15,970 nt of DNA, from contig JAOZOG010000009.1 of NCBI GenBank assembly GCA_029933395.1, positions 1 to 15,970 on the forward strand, written 5' to 3'. Positions 1 to 6,876 of the stretch are shown here, piece by piece. The DNA comes from Sulfurovaceae bacterium. Its GTDB lineage: Bacteria; Campylobacterota; Campylobacteria; Campylobacterales; Sulfurovaceae. How positions within the stretch are numbered: position 1 is the stretch's first letter; each line of letters begins with the position of its first letter. The notes beneath the pieces are model-generated. The model did no database searches and was not told where the DNA came from. It was given only the letters and a program-made list of their open reading frames with translations. A program made the position numbers and the translations under genes.

Positions 1-19
1 ATTGACACAAGAGGGTTAA
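1..19 (+). CDS. rplD: Probable 3' end of rplD (ribosomal protein L4), partial
   Basis: The frame beginning at base 2 reads LTQEG and then a TAA stop at 17-19, one base before the rplW start. L4 precedes L23 in nearly all bacterial S10 operons, so this is most likely the L4 C-terminus. Only five residues are visible, too few to identify the protein by sequence; the call rests on gene order. Confidence 0.5.
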
Positions 20-20
20 G

Positions 21-302
21 ATGGCAGATATTACAGATATTAAAGCAATTATGTACACAGAAAAGAGTATTGACCTTCAGGAGCAGGGCGTGATCGTCGT
101 TCAGACGACTCCCAGAATGACAAAAAATGGTCTTAAAGAAGTTTTCAGAGAGTTCTTCGGCATCAACCCGCTGAAAGTAAATTCAATGAGAGTCAATGGC
201 AAAGTGAAGCGATTTAGAGGCGTAGAGGGCAAGAGACCTGACATGAAAAAGTTTTATGTCACGTTGCCTGAAGATGCAAAAATCGAAAGCTTGGCAGTAT
301 AA
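21..302 (+). CDS. rplW: 50S ribosomal protein L23
   Basis: This 93-residue protein has the usual length and fold signature of bacterial L23: the early DIKAIMYTEKS segment, a central stretch ending in NPLKVNSMRVNGKVKRF that forms the rRNA-binding hairpin, and a final beta strand with FYVTLPEDAKIE. In the family, L23 sits at the exit of the 50S peptide tunnel, contacts 23S rRNA domain III and docks trigger factor and SRP. The ATG is one base after the upstream stop and is preceded by GAGGG as ribosome-binding site. It lies in the S10 operon, nine bases before rplB. Identity is clear from sequence and position. Confidence 0.97.
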   Translation: MADITDIKAIMYTEKSIDLQEQGVIVVQTTPRMTKNGLKEVFREFFGINPLKVNSMRVNGKVKRFRGVEGKRPDMKKFYVTLPEDAKIESLAV

Positions 303-311
303 GGATAGCAG

Positions 312-1139
312 ATGGCAATTAAAACATATAAACCCTATACGCCCAGTCGTCGTTATATGAGTAACCTCGACAGCGGTGATATCACGGCAAAAGCAAGTGT
401 CAGAAGTCTCCTCAAAAAGCTTCCGGCACACGCAGGTAGAAACAGCAACGGTAGAATCACCTCCAGACATAAGCAGGCAGGTGCGAAGAAACTCTATAGA
501 ATCATCGACTTCAAAAGAGACAAGTTCGGTATCGAAGGGACAGTTGCGACTGTCGAGTACGATCCATACAGAAACTGCAGAATCTGTCTCATCAACTATG
601 TCGACGGAGACAAAAGATATGTCCTTCAGCCAAAAGGCTTGAAGGTCGGCGATAAGATTATGGCTGCGGAAGCAGGACTCGATATCAAAACCGGTAACGC
701 AATGAAGCTGAAAAGCATCCCTGTCGGTACACTGGTACACAACATCGAGCTCAACCCTGGTCAGGGCGGGAAGTTTGCCAGAGCGGCAGGCGGATATGCG
801 CAGATTATGGGCCGTGATGGCAAATATGTCTCTCTCAGAATGCCTTCGGGTGAGATGAGATATGTCCTCGGAGAGTGTCTGGCAACAATCGGTACCGTCG
901 GTAACGAAGACTTCGCCAATATCGTCATCGGTAAAGCCGGACGAAGCAGACACCTCGGTATCAGACCACAGACAAGAGGTTCGGCAATGAACCCGATCGA
1001 TCACCCACACGGTGGTGGTGAAGGTAAAACAAACTCAGGAAGACATCCTGTCTCTCCATGGGGTATGCCGACCAAAGGTTATAAGACGCGCAAGAAAAAA
1101 GCGAGTGATAAATTGATCATATCCAAGAGAAAGAAATAA
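312..1139 (+). CDS. rplB: 50S ribosomal protein L2
   Basis: Full-length L2 of 275 residues. It contains the N-terminal SH3/OB-type RNA-binding half (around residues 40-130) and the C-terminal half with the family signature DHPHGGGEGK; the conserved histidine pair is H231 and H233. The C-terminus is a lysine/arginine tail (TRKKKASDKLIISKRKK). L2 is a primary 23S rRNA binder needed for subunit association and peptidyl-transferase centre assembly. The start is the ATG after AAGGA overlapping the rplW stop region. Arginine is encoded mostly by AGA, as expected for a highly expressed gene in this genome. Confidence 0.98.
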   Translation: MAIKTYKPYTPSRRYMSNLDSGDITAKASVRSLLKKLPAHAGRNSNGRITSRHKQAGAKKLYRIIDFKRDKFGIEGTVATVEYDPYRNCRICLINYVDGDKRYVLQPKGLKVGDKIMAAEAGLDIKTGNAMKLKSIPVGTLVHNIELNPGQGGKFARAAGGYAQIMGRDGKYVSLRMPSGEMRYVLGECLATIGTVGNEDFANIVIGKAGRSRHLGIRPQTRGSAMNPIDHPHGGGEGKTNSGRHPVSPWGMPTKGYKTRKKKASDKLIISKRKK

Positions 1140-1148
1140 GGGGCTAAG

Positions 1149-1427
1149 ATGGCAAGATCTACAAAAAAAGGTCCATTTATCGATGGTCACCTGATGAAGA
1201 AAGTATTGAAAGCAAAAGAAGAGAACTCAACCAAGCCGATCAAAACATGGTCAAGAAGATCCGTGATCTTCCCTGAGTTTATCGGTTTGACGATCAATGT
1301 GCACAACGGCAGACAGTTCATACCTGTTTATATCACCGAAAACCATGTTGGTTACAAGTTGGGCGAATTTGCGCCGACACGAACATTTAGAGGCCACAAG
1401 GGCTCTGTTCAGAAAAAGATAGGGTAG
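1149..1427 (+). CDS. rpsS: 30S ribosomal protein S19
   Basis: 92-residue S19. It starts MARSTKKGPFID, has the central WSRRSVIFPEFIGLTINVHNG segment and ends with the signature FRGHKGSVQKK (residues about 80-90). S19 forms a head complex with S13 and contacts the A-site region of 16S rRNA. The ATG follows an AAGGGG ribosome-binding site that overlaps the rplB stop, and the next gene, rplV, starts within ten bases. Length and motifs match the family with nothing unusual. Confidence 0.98.
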   Translation: MARSTKKGPFIDGHLMKKVLKAKEENSTKPIKTWSRRSVIFPEFIGLTINVHNGRQFIPVYITENHVGYKLGEFAPTRTFRGHKGSVQKKIG

Positions 1428-1436
1428 GGGTGAGTG

Positions 1437-1787
1437 ATGAGTAAAGCATTATTGAAATTTGTCAGAGTCTCTCCTACAAAAGCGAGATTGATCGCCCGTG
1501 AAGTACAGGGAATGAATGCAGAGCTTGCCCTGGCAAGCCTCGAGTTCATGCCCAATAAAGCGGCAGGTATCATCTCCAAAGTGATCGCATCGGCAGTAGC
1601 CAACGGCGACTATGAGCCCGAAGAGGTAGAGATCGTCAGCTGTCGCGTAGACAAAGCGGCGGTGATGAAGCGATGGAGACCAAGAGCACGTGGTACGGCA
1701 AGCAGAATCATCAAGCCGACTGCACACATCCTGGTGGAAGTGGCAGAGCCTACACAAGAGAAACAAACTACTGGGAAGGATGCGTAA
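1437..1787 (+). CDS. rplV: 50S ribosomal protein L22
   Basis: L22 of 116 residues, with the typical MSKALLKFVRVSPTKARLIAREVQG-type beginning and the extended C-terminal beta-hairpin (KAAVMKRWRPRARGTASRI) that lines the peptide exit tunnel in the family. An extra C-terminal tail (VAEPTQEKQTTGKDA) goes slightly beyond the core fold. Two starts are possible: GTG at 1434 and ATG at 1437. I chose 1437 because the GGGG Shine-Dalgarno at 1427-1430 is then six bases away, against three for the GTG. Only two bases separate its stop from rpsC. Confidence 0.96.
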   Translation: MSKALLKFVRVSPTKARLIAREVQGMNAELALASLEFMPNKAAGIISKVIASAVANGDYEPEEVEIVSCRVDKAAVMKRWRPRARGTASRIIKPTAHILVEVAEPTQEKQTTGKDA

Positions 1788-1789
1788 CT

Positions 1790-2488
1790 ATGGGTCAGAA
1801 AGTTAATCCAATCGGTCTTAGACTGGGAATCAACAGAAACTGGGAATCACGATGGTTCCCGGCAAAGAGCAGAACCACTGCTTTTATCGCTGAAGATTAC
1901 AAGATCAGAAAATATCTGAAAAAAGAGCTCTTTTATGCAGGTGTCTCCAATATCATTATCGAAAGAACCGCAAAAAAACTGAGAATCAATATCGTTACAG
2001 CGCGCCCCGGTATCATCATCGGTAAAAAAGGTGCCGATATCGAGAAGCTCAAAGCGAATCTGATCAAGATGCTCGGCAAAGATGTCGTCATCAATATCAA
2101 AGAAGAGAAACGCGCTCAGGCCAATGCACAACTGGCTGCAGAGAATGTCGCGACACAGCTCGAGCGAAGAACTGCCTTCAGAAGAGCGATGAAAAAAGTG
2201 ATCCAGGGCGCACTCAAGTCCGGTGCAAAAGGGATCAAAATCCAGGTTGCGGGACGACTCGGCGGTGCAGAAATGGCAAGAACCGAATGGTATCTCGAGG
2301 GCCGTGTGCCCCTGCATACACTCAGAGCGAAAATCGATTACGGTTTCGCAGAAGCGCAGACAACCTATGGAATCATCGGTATCAAAGTCTGGATCTTCAA
2401 GGGTGAAGTCCTGCACAAGGGTATCCAGGCGGAGCCGGCAGAAGAAAAAAGAGGTGGCAGAAAGCCATCCAGAAGAAGAGGTGAATAG
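1790..2488 (+). CDS. rpsC: 30S ribosomal protein S3
   Basis: S3 of 232 residues beginning MGQKVNPIGLRLG, the family N-terminus. A type II KH domain is visible around residues 40-110, with the loop GIIIGKKG at 74-81; the C-terminal domain follows (VAGRLGGAEMART, then IKVWIFKGEV) and a basic tail. S3 lines the mRNA entry channel and forms part of the helicase site with S4 and S5. The frame is open further upstream into rplV, but the start at 1790 is fixed by the conserved N-terminus and the GGAAGGA ribosome-binding site at about 1774-1780. Confidence 0.98.
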   Translation: MGQKVNPIGLRLGINRNWESRWFPAKSRTTAFIAEDYKIRKYLKKELFYAGVSNIIIERTAKKLRINIVTARPGIIIGKKGADIEKLKANLIKMLGKDVVINIKEEKRAQANAQLAAENVATQLERRTAFRRAMKKVIQGALKSGAKGIKIQVAGRLGGAEMARTEWYLEGRVPLHTLRAKIDYGFAEAQTTYGIIGIKVWIFKGEVLHKGIQAEPAEEKRGGRKPSRRRGE

Positions 2489-2490
2489 TT

Positions 2491-2916
2491 ATGTTAATGC
2501 CTAAAAGAACCAAATGGCGAAAGCAGATGAAGGGCCGCAACAGAGGCAAATCTTTCAGAGGAAACAAGATCGAGTTTGGTGAATTTGCACTGAAAGCGAC
2601 AGAGGCCGGAAGAATTGACTCTCGACAGATCGAAGCGGCGAGAATCACAATGACCCGACACATCAACAGAATGGGAAAAACATGGATTCGTGTCTTCCCC
2701 GACAAGCCTATTACAGCCAAGCCGCTCGAAACGAGAATGGGTAAAGGTAAAGGTGGCGTTGAGAAGTGGGTGATGAATATCAAACCAGGTAGAATTATTT
2801 TTGAAATGGCCGGCGTCGATGAAGAGCTTGCAAGAGAAGCATTGACACTCGCACGTCACAAACTGCCTTTCAAAGCGAAAATCATTTCAGCAAAGGACAG
2901 CAATGAACTATACTGA
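2491..2916 (+). CDS. rplP: 50S ribosomal protein L16
   Basis: L16 of 141 residues, starting MLMPKRTKWRKQMKGRNRG and containing the family signatures RITMTRHINRMGKTWIRVFPDKP and RMGKGKGGVEKWV. L16 binds 23S rRNA next to the A-site tRNA elbow and is a late-assembling 50S protein. The start lies two bases after the rpsC stop with an AGAGGTGA ribosome-binding site inside the end of rpsC, which suggests coupled translation. Its last 14 bases overlap the start of rpmC. Confidence 0.98.
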   Translation: MLMPKRTKWRKQMKGRNRGKSFRGNKIEFGEFALKATEAGRIDSRQIEAARITMTRHINRMGKTWIRVFPDKPITAKPLETRMGKGKGGVEKWVMNIKPGRIIFEMAGVDEELAREALTLARHKLPFKAKIISAKDSNELY

Positions 2917-3094
2917 TATTGCAGAGAAAACAGAAGCGGAACTCCTTGAGGCACTCAAAGAGAAAAAGCTTGAGCTTTTTACGCTGAAAGCAAAACAGAA
3001 AACAATGCAGTTGACCAACACAACCGAGTTGAGAACTGCCAAAAAAGATATCGCAAGAATCCAGACAGCACTGACGGCTGTCAGATCGAAGTAA
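2903..3094 (+). CDS. rpmC: 50S ribosomal protein L29
   Basis: A 63-residue two-helix protein, MNYTDIAEKTEAELLEALKE followed by a second helix ending ARIQTALTAV, typical of L29. In the family it packs near the exit tunnel beside L23. The ATG is inside rplP, giving a 14-base overlap in another frame; the ribosome-binding site AAAGGA lies within rplP about ten bases upstream. The conserved N-terminus and the absence of any later plausible start support this choice. The overlap implies translation coupled to L16. Confidence 0.96.
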   Translation: MNYTDIAEKTEAELLEALKEKKLELFTLKAKQKTMQLTNTTELRTAKKDIARIQTALTAVRSK

Positions 3095-3104
3095 AGGGTA
3101 GACT

Positions 3105-3353
3105 ATGCCAAAAAGACAGATAACAGGAACAGTGATCAAGAAAGCTGGAGACAAGACAGCAACTGTTTTGGTTGAGAGACGTGTTCTCCATCCAAGATAT
3201 CACAAAACAGTCAAAAGATTTAAAAAATATCTTGTTCATGATGAAAAAAATGAAACCGCTATGGGTGATACGGTCAGCGCGATCGAGTGCAGACCGCTCT
3301 CCAAATCCAAAAACTTCAGACTGCTTGAGATACTCAAGAGAGGAGAAGTGTAA
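3105..3353 (+). CDS. rpsQ: 30S ribosomal protein S17
   Basis: S17 of 82 residues with an OB fold: MPKRQITGTVIKKAGDKTAT, then VLVERRVLHPRYHKTVKRFKKY and a C-terminal SKSKNFRLLEIL. S17 is a primary 16S rRNA binder of the 5' domain. It closes the S10 part of the cluster. The stop TAA shares its last A with the ATG of rplN (TAATG), so there is no gap between the S10 and spc groups and no visible promoter at the junction. Confidence 0.98.
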   Translation: MPKRQITGTVIKKAGDKTATVLVERRVLHPRYHKTVKRFKKYLVHDEKNETAMGDTVSAIECRPLSKSKNFRLLEILKRGEV

Positions 3354-3721
3354 TGATCCAGAGTTTTACAAGACTGAATGTCGCTGACAACAGCGGTGCG
3401 AAGGAGATCATGTGTATCAAGGTACTTGGCGGGTCCAAGAGACGATACGCCTCTGTAGGCGATGTCATTGTCGCTTCCGTCAAAAAAGCACTGCCTAACG
3501 GTAAAGTGAAAAAAGGTAAAGTCATCAAGGCTGTCGTCGTACGTACGAAAAAAGAGATCCAGAGAGAAAATGGTTCCCTGATTCGATTCGACGACAATGC
3601 AGCCGTAATCATCGATGACAAAAAAGAGCCGATCGGTACCCGTATCTTCGGGCCGGTCAGCCGTGAAACAAGATATGCAGGGTTTATGAAGATTGTATCA
3701 CTTGCACCGGAGGTATGGTAA
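3353..3721 (+). CDS. rplN: 50S ribosomal protein L14
   Basis: L14 of 122 residues with the signature NVADNSGA at 9-16, the GGSKRRYA motif around 26-33 and the C-terminal PVSRETRYAGFMKIVSLAPEV segment. L14 sits at the subunit interface and contributes to bridges with 16S rRNA. It starts on a one-base overlap with the rpsQ stop, with AGGAG at about 3341-3345 as ribosome-binding site, and ends in the same TAATG arrangement with rplX. Confidence 0.98.
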   Translation: MIQSFTRLNVADNSGAKEIMCIKVLGGSKRRYASVGDVIVASVKKALPNGKVKKGKVIKAVVVRTKKEIQRENGSLIRFDDNAAVIIDDKKEPIGTRIFGPVSRETRYAGFMKIVSLAPEVW

Positions 3722-3954
3722 TGGCGAAAAAATTCAAAATCAAAAAGGGTGATCAGGTCATGATCATCGCCGGTGACGATAAAGGCAAAACAGGTGCTGT
3801 ATTGGCAGTACTTGGCAAAAAAGATGCCGTCATCGTCGAGGGATGCAAGGTCGCAAAGAAAGCTGTCAAGCCCAGCGATGAGAATAAAGAGGGTGGATTC
3901 ATCCAAAAAGAGATGCCGATCCATATCTCCAACGTAAAAAAAGTAGAGGGCTGA
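3721..3954 (+). CDS. rplX: 50S ribosomal protein L24
   Basis: L24 of 77 residues with an N-terminal KOW motif (KKGDQVMIIAGDDKGKTG, residues about 8-25) and the conserved C-terminal segment PIHISNVKKVEG. L24 is an assembly initiator of the 50S subunit and binds the 5' end of 23S rRNA. An ATG at 3715 is in frame, but GGAGG at 3709-3713 would be only one base from it; spacing to the ATG at 3721 is seven bases, and MAKKFKIKKGD is the family-like N-terminus. Four bases separate it from rplE. Confidence 0.96.
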   Translation: MAKKFKIKKGDQVMIIAGDDKGKTGAVLAVLGKKDAVIVEGCKVAKKAVKPSDENKEGGFIQKEMPIHISNVKKVEG

Positions 3955-3958
3955 AACA

Positions 3959-4504
3959 ATGAGTAGAATGAAGCAAAAGTACAATGACATCGTACCGGCT
4001 CTCAGAGAAGAACTGGGTATCCAAAATACGATGCAGACACCGAAGCTTGAAAAAATCGTGATCAGTGTCGGTATCGGTGAAGAGGGAAAAGACAACAAAT
4101 TGACCCAGAATATGGCCGATACGATCTCCCTGATCGCCGGACAGAGAGCGGTTATCACACTGGCAAAAAAATCCGTTGCAGGATTCAAAGCCAGAGAGGG
4201 CGCTCCCAGTGGTATCAAGGTGACACTTAGAGGGGAGAATATGTATAACTTCTTTGACAAACTGGTCTCTATCGCACTGCCAAGAGTGAAAGACTTCAGG
4301 GGTGTACCGAGAAAAGGGTTTGACGGAAGAGGAAGTTACAACTTCGGCCTTCAGGAGCAACTGATGTTCCCGGAAGTGGTATATGACAAAATCATCAAAA
4401 CCCACGGTATGAATATCACCATCGTTACAAGCGTCCAGGACGACAAGCAGGCATTTACGCTTTTGGAAAAGCTGGGTATGCCTTTCGCTAAAGGGAGAAA
4501 ATAA
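3959..4504 (+). CDS. rplE: 50S ribosomal protein L5
   Basis: L5 of 181 residues: MSRMKQKYNDIVPALREELG at the start, PKLEKIVISVGIGE, and the two family blocks around GFKAREGAPSGIKVTLRG and the C-terminal MNITIVTSVQDDKQAFTLLEKLGMPF. L5 belongs to the 5S rRNP and contacts the P-site tRNA. AGAGGG at the end of rplX serves as ribosome-binding site with about eight-base spacing. The stop TAA overlaps the rpsN ATG by one base. Confidence 0.98.
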   Translation: MSRMKQKYNDIVPALREELGIQNTMQTPKLEKIVISVGIGEEGKDNKLTQNMADTISLIAGQRAVITLAKKSVAGFKAREGAPSGIKVTLRGENMYNFFDKLVSIALPRVKDFRGVPRKGFDGRGSYNFGLQEQLMFPEVVYDKIIKTHGMNITIVTSVQDDKQAFTLLEKLGMPFAKGRK

Positions 4505-4689
4505 TGGCCAAAAAGTCAATGATCAACAAGCAGCAGCGAAAACCTAAATTTGCTGTAAGAGCCTACACAAGATGCTCTATCTGCGGTAGACCACATTCAG
4601 TATACAAAGATTTCGGTATTTGCCGTATTTGTTTAAGAAAAATGGCCAATGAAGGCCTCATCCCCGGCATGCGAAAAGCAAGCTGGTAA
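4504..4689 (+). CDS. rpsN: 30S ribosomal protein S14, zinc-binding type (type Z)
   Basis: S14 of 61 residues in the short zinc-ribbon form, with cysteine pairs C24/C27 and C40/C43 (CSICGRP and CRICLRK) and the ending GLIPGMRKASW. It is a head protein of 30S. E. coli has a longer (about 100-residue) cysteine-free S14 here, whereas the short zinc form at this locus is common in Gram-positives and in Campylobacterota. It shares one base with the end of rplE; rpsH follows after 14 bases with an AAAGGAG ribosome-binding site. Confidence 0.98.
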   Translation: MAKKSMINKQQRKPKFAVRAYTRCSICGRPHSVYKDFGICRICLRKMANEGLIPGMRKASW

Positions 4690-4703
4690 TAAAGGAGTAA
4701 AAG

Positions 4704-5099
4704 ATGATGACAGACATAATTGCAGACTCTCTTACTCGAATAAGAAATGCTGCGCAGAGAAGACTGGACGTAACCACGCTTCTGCACTCAAACAACATTG
4801 AGGCAATCGTTTCTATTCTGGTAGACAAGGGTTACCTTGAGAGTTACAAAGTAAAAGAAGATGGCAACAAGAAGACAATCAAGGTTGTCTTGAAGTATGA
4901 TGACAATGGTCACAGTGTGATCAACGAAATGAAGAAAATCTCCAAGCCGGGACGTCGTGTCCACCAGGGCAGAGATGCGATTCGAACATTTAAGAACGGT
5001 TATGGGACACTGGTTGTCTCTACAAGCCAGGGAGTGCTTCCGAACGACGAAGCTTACAAGCGCGGCATCGGCGGCGAAGTTATCTGTAGTATCTGGTAA
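4704..5099 (+). CDS. rpsH: 30S ribosomal protein S8
   Basis: S8 of 131 residues: DIIADSLTRIRNA near the start, a central beta region, and the C-terminal family signature STSQGVLPNDEAYKRGIGGE leading to VICSIW. S8 is a primary 16S rRNA binder, and in E. coli it represses the spc operon by binding the mRNA near rplE; I could not see an equivalent S8-site structure here by eye. Two adjacent ATG codons are present (4704 and 4707); 4704 was chosen because AAAGGAG ends six bases before it and related proteins carry a residue between Met and the T/N-D pair. Confidence 0.98.
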   Translation: MMTDIIADSLTRIRNAAQRRLDVTTLLHSNNIEAIVSILVDKGYLESYKVKEDGNKKTIKVVLKYDDNGHSVINEMKKISKPGRRVHQGRDAIRTFKNGYGTLVVSTSQGVLPNDEAYKRGIGGEVICSIW

Positions 5100-5110
5100 G
5101 GGGGAAAACT

Positions 5111-5647
5111 ATGTCAAGAGTAGGAAAACAACCTGTAGCCATCGCGAAGGGTATCGATGTATCTGTAGATGGTACTGCGATCGTCGCAAAGAAAGATAAA
5201 CTGGAAAAGAGACTGGAGACACATGGTCGTGTCGGTATCGAGGTCAAAGATAATGAAGTGATCTTCACCAAAGTGGGAGACGACAAAGAGAGCGCAGCGT
5301 TCTGGGGAACCTATCGTTCGCTTTTCAACAATATCATTATCGGCCTGGATAAGGGATTCAGTAAATCGCTGGAGATCAACGGTGTCGGTTATAGAGCTGC
5401 CGTTCAGGGTAAAGTACTGAATCTTCAGCTGGGCCATTCTCACGATATCAATTTCAATATCCCCGAAGGTCTCGACGTCAAAGTGGAGAAAAACATTATC
5501 ACGATCAGCGGTACAGACAAGCAGGTCGTAGGACAGGCTGCTGCCGAGATCAGAGAATTCAGACCACCTGAGCCATACAAAGGCAAGGGTGTGAAGTACA
5601 CGGATGAAGTGATCATCAGAAAAGCTGGTAAAGCAGCGGGCAAGTAA
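5111..5647 (+). CDS. rplF: 50S ribosomal protein L6
   Basis: L6 of 178 residues with two similar alpha/beta domains: the first from MSRVGKQPVAIAKGIDV to about residue 80, the second with GVGYRAAVQGKVLNLQLGHSH and the signature EIREFRPPEPYKGKGVKY. L6 binds 23S rRNA helix 97 near the factor-binding site. AAGGGGGA beside the rpsH stop is the ribosome-binding site. Length and both repeats are normal; rplR follows after ten bases. Confidence 0.98.
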   Translation: MSRVGKQPVAIAKGIDVSVDGTAIVAKKDKLEKRLETHGRVGIEVKDNEVIFTKVGDDKESAAFWGTYRSLFNNIIIGLDKGFSKSLEINGVGYRAAVQGKVLNLQLGHSHDINFNIPEGLDVKVEKNIITISGTDKQVVGQAAAEIREFRPPEPYKGKGVKYTDEVIIRKAGKAAGK

Positions 5648-5657
5648 GGAGCGATAG

Positions 5658-6014
5658 ATGTTAAAAAGTATTCAAAATAGAAAAAACAGACTTCGCGCTC
5701 AGAGAAAAGCCAGAGTCAGAGGTAAGGTTTTCGGTACGGCTGAGATGCCAAGACTGACAGTATTCAAGTCAAACAAACATTTTTATGCGCAGGCTATTGA
5801 TGATACAACCGGAAATACGCTTGCATCAGTCGATGGAAGAAAACTCGGTCTCAAATCCAACCGTGAAGATGTCAAAAAAGTAGCCCAGGAGCTCGGTAAA
5901 AATCTCGCTTCTAAAAATATCGAAGCAGTATCCTTCGATAGAAATGGTTATCTCTACCACGGTGTTGTCGCTTCTTTTGCAGAGGCCCTCAGAGAAGCCG
6001 GTATCAAGTTTTAA
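5658..6014 (+). CDS. rplR: 50S ribosomal protein L18
   Basis: L18 of 118 residues with a basic N-terminal arm (NRKNRLRAQRKARVRGKVFG), the central LTVFKSNKHFYAQAIDD strand region and the C-terminal GYLYHGVVASFAEALREAGIKF, which is characteristic of L18. It binds 5S rRNA and brings it into the 50S subunit with L5. A consensus AAGGAG follows the rplF stop and is well spaced to the ATG. Confidence 0.98.
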   Translation: MLKSIQNRKNRLRAQRKARVRGKVFGTAEMPRLTVFKSNKHFYAQAIDDTTGNTLASVDGRKLGLKSNREDVKKVAQELGKNLASKNIEAVSFDRNGYLYHGVVASFAEALREAGIKF

Positions 6015-6023
6015 GGAAGCAAA

Positions 6024-6467
6024 ATGGAAAATATTAACAGAGAAGATTTCGAAGAGGCGATCGTCAACATCGGCCGTGTTACCAAGGTTGTCAAGGGTGG
6101 TAGACGATTCAGATTTACTGCACTGGTTGTTGTCGGTGACAAAAACGGTACGATCGGATATGGATTTGGTAAAGCCAAAGAAGTACCTGATGCGATCAAA
6201 AAAGCAGTGGATGATGCATTCAAAAACCTTGTCAAGATCAATATCAAGGGAACGACAATCGCCCATGATATCGAGCACAAATTCAATGCCAGCCGGGTCG
6301 TACTTCGTCCGGCAAGTGAAGGTACCGGTGTGATCGCCGGTGGTGCTGCGAGACCTGTGATCGAACTTTCGGGAATCAAAGATATCCTTACCAAGTCGAT
6401 CGGCTCCAACAACCCCAACAACCTGGTCAGAGCGACGATTCAAGCCCTCGCCAGAATCAAAGCGTAA
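6024..6467 (+). CDS. rpsE: 30S ribosomal protein S5
   Basis: S5 of 147 residues. The N-terminal double-stranded-RNA-binding-like domain is seen as VNIGRVTKVVKGGRRFRFTALVVVGD and GYGFGKAKEVPDAIKKA; the C-terminal domain has RPASEGTGVIAGGAARPVIELSGI, the conserved glycine-rich block. S5 acts in decoding accuracy and mRNA unwinding with S3 and S4. It is slightly shorter than the E. coli protein, mainly at the N-terminus and the C-terminal tail. The next gene is rplO; the rpmD gene usually found between them is absent. Confidence 0.98.
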   Translation: MENINREDFEEAIVNIGRVTKVVKGGRRFRFTALVVVGDKNGTIGYGFGKAKEVPDAIKKAVDDAFKNLVKINIKGTTIAHDIEHKFNASRVVLRPASEGTGVIAGGAARPVIELSGIKDILTKSIGSNNPNNLVRATIQALARIKA

Positions 6468-6476
6468 GGAGTAGGC

Positions 6477-6875
6477 ATGTCACTACACAATCTGCAACCG
6501 GCTCCCGGTTCGACAAAAAACAGAAAAAGAGTAGGCCGAGGCCAGGGTTCGGGGACCGGCAAAACAGCCGGCCGCGGTAACAAGGGCCAGAAGTCAAGAA
6601 CAGGCTACAAGAGAAAAAGAGGTTTCGAAGGCGGCCAGCAGCCACTCTACAAGAGACTGCCCAAAGTCGGTTTTGTCTCCAGCGTCGAGAAGCCTTATGT
6701 GATCAATGTGGAGCGCATCAAAGCGGTAGCCGAACTGGACGAGATCACTCTCGAGAGTATCAAGTCCGTTCATAAGCTTGGTAAAACTGTAACCAGAGTC
6801 AAATTGATCGGTGCAAGCGCCAAGGATCTTGCAGCAAAAATCAAAGACGAAGCCGTTACCACAAGCGGAAAATAA
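6477..6875 (+). CDS. rplO: 50S ribosomal protein L15
   Basis: L15 of 132 residues, somewhat shorter than the usual 140-150. The N-terminal glycine- and arginine-rich arm (KNRKRVGRGQGSGTGKTAG and following) that threads through 23S rRNA is intact, and the globular C-terminal domain is seen from PKVGFV to LGASAKDLAAKIKDE-like sequence. TAAGGAG at the rpsE stop is the ribosome-binding site. Only one base separates its stop from the secY ATG, the conserved L15-SecY neighbourhood. Confidence 0.97.
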   Translation: MSLHNLQPAPGSTKNRKRVGRGQGSGTGKTAGRGNKGQKSRTGYKRKRGFEGGQQPLYKRLPKVGFVSSVEKPYVINVERIKAVAELDEITLESIKSVHKLGKTVTRVKLIGASAKDLAAKIKDEAVTTSGK

Positions 6876-6876
6876 G

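Noticed and set aside
183..1010. Long open frame (275 codons) on the - strand opposite rplW/rplB.
   Set aside because: It lies wholly opposite two unmistakable ribosomal genes, its product is rich in Cys, Asp and Phe with no recognisable domain, and it has no plausible context. It is a composition shadow of the + strand genes.
1673..1789. N-terminal extension of rpsC.
   Set aside because: This part is inside rplV in a different frame and lacks S3 character; the conserved MGQKVNPIG start and ribosome-binding site place the start at 1790.
3334..4260. Open frame of 308 codons on the - strand opposite rplN-rplX-rplE.
   Set aside because: It is antisense to three well-identified, tightly packed genes; its hydrophobic stretches arise from reversed lysine- and aspartate-rich codons.
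6811..6876. N-terminal extension of secY.
   Set aside because: It overlaps the end of rplO in another frame and is unlike any SecY N-terminus; the ATG at 6877 fits family length.
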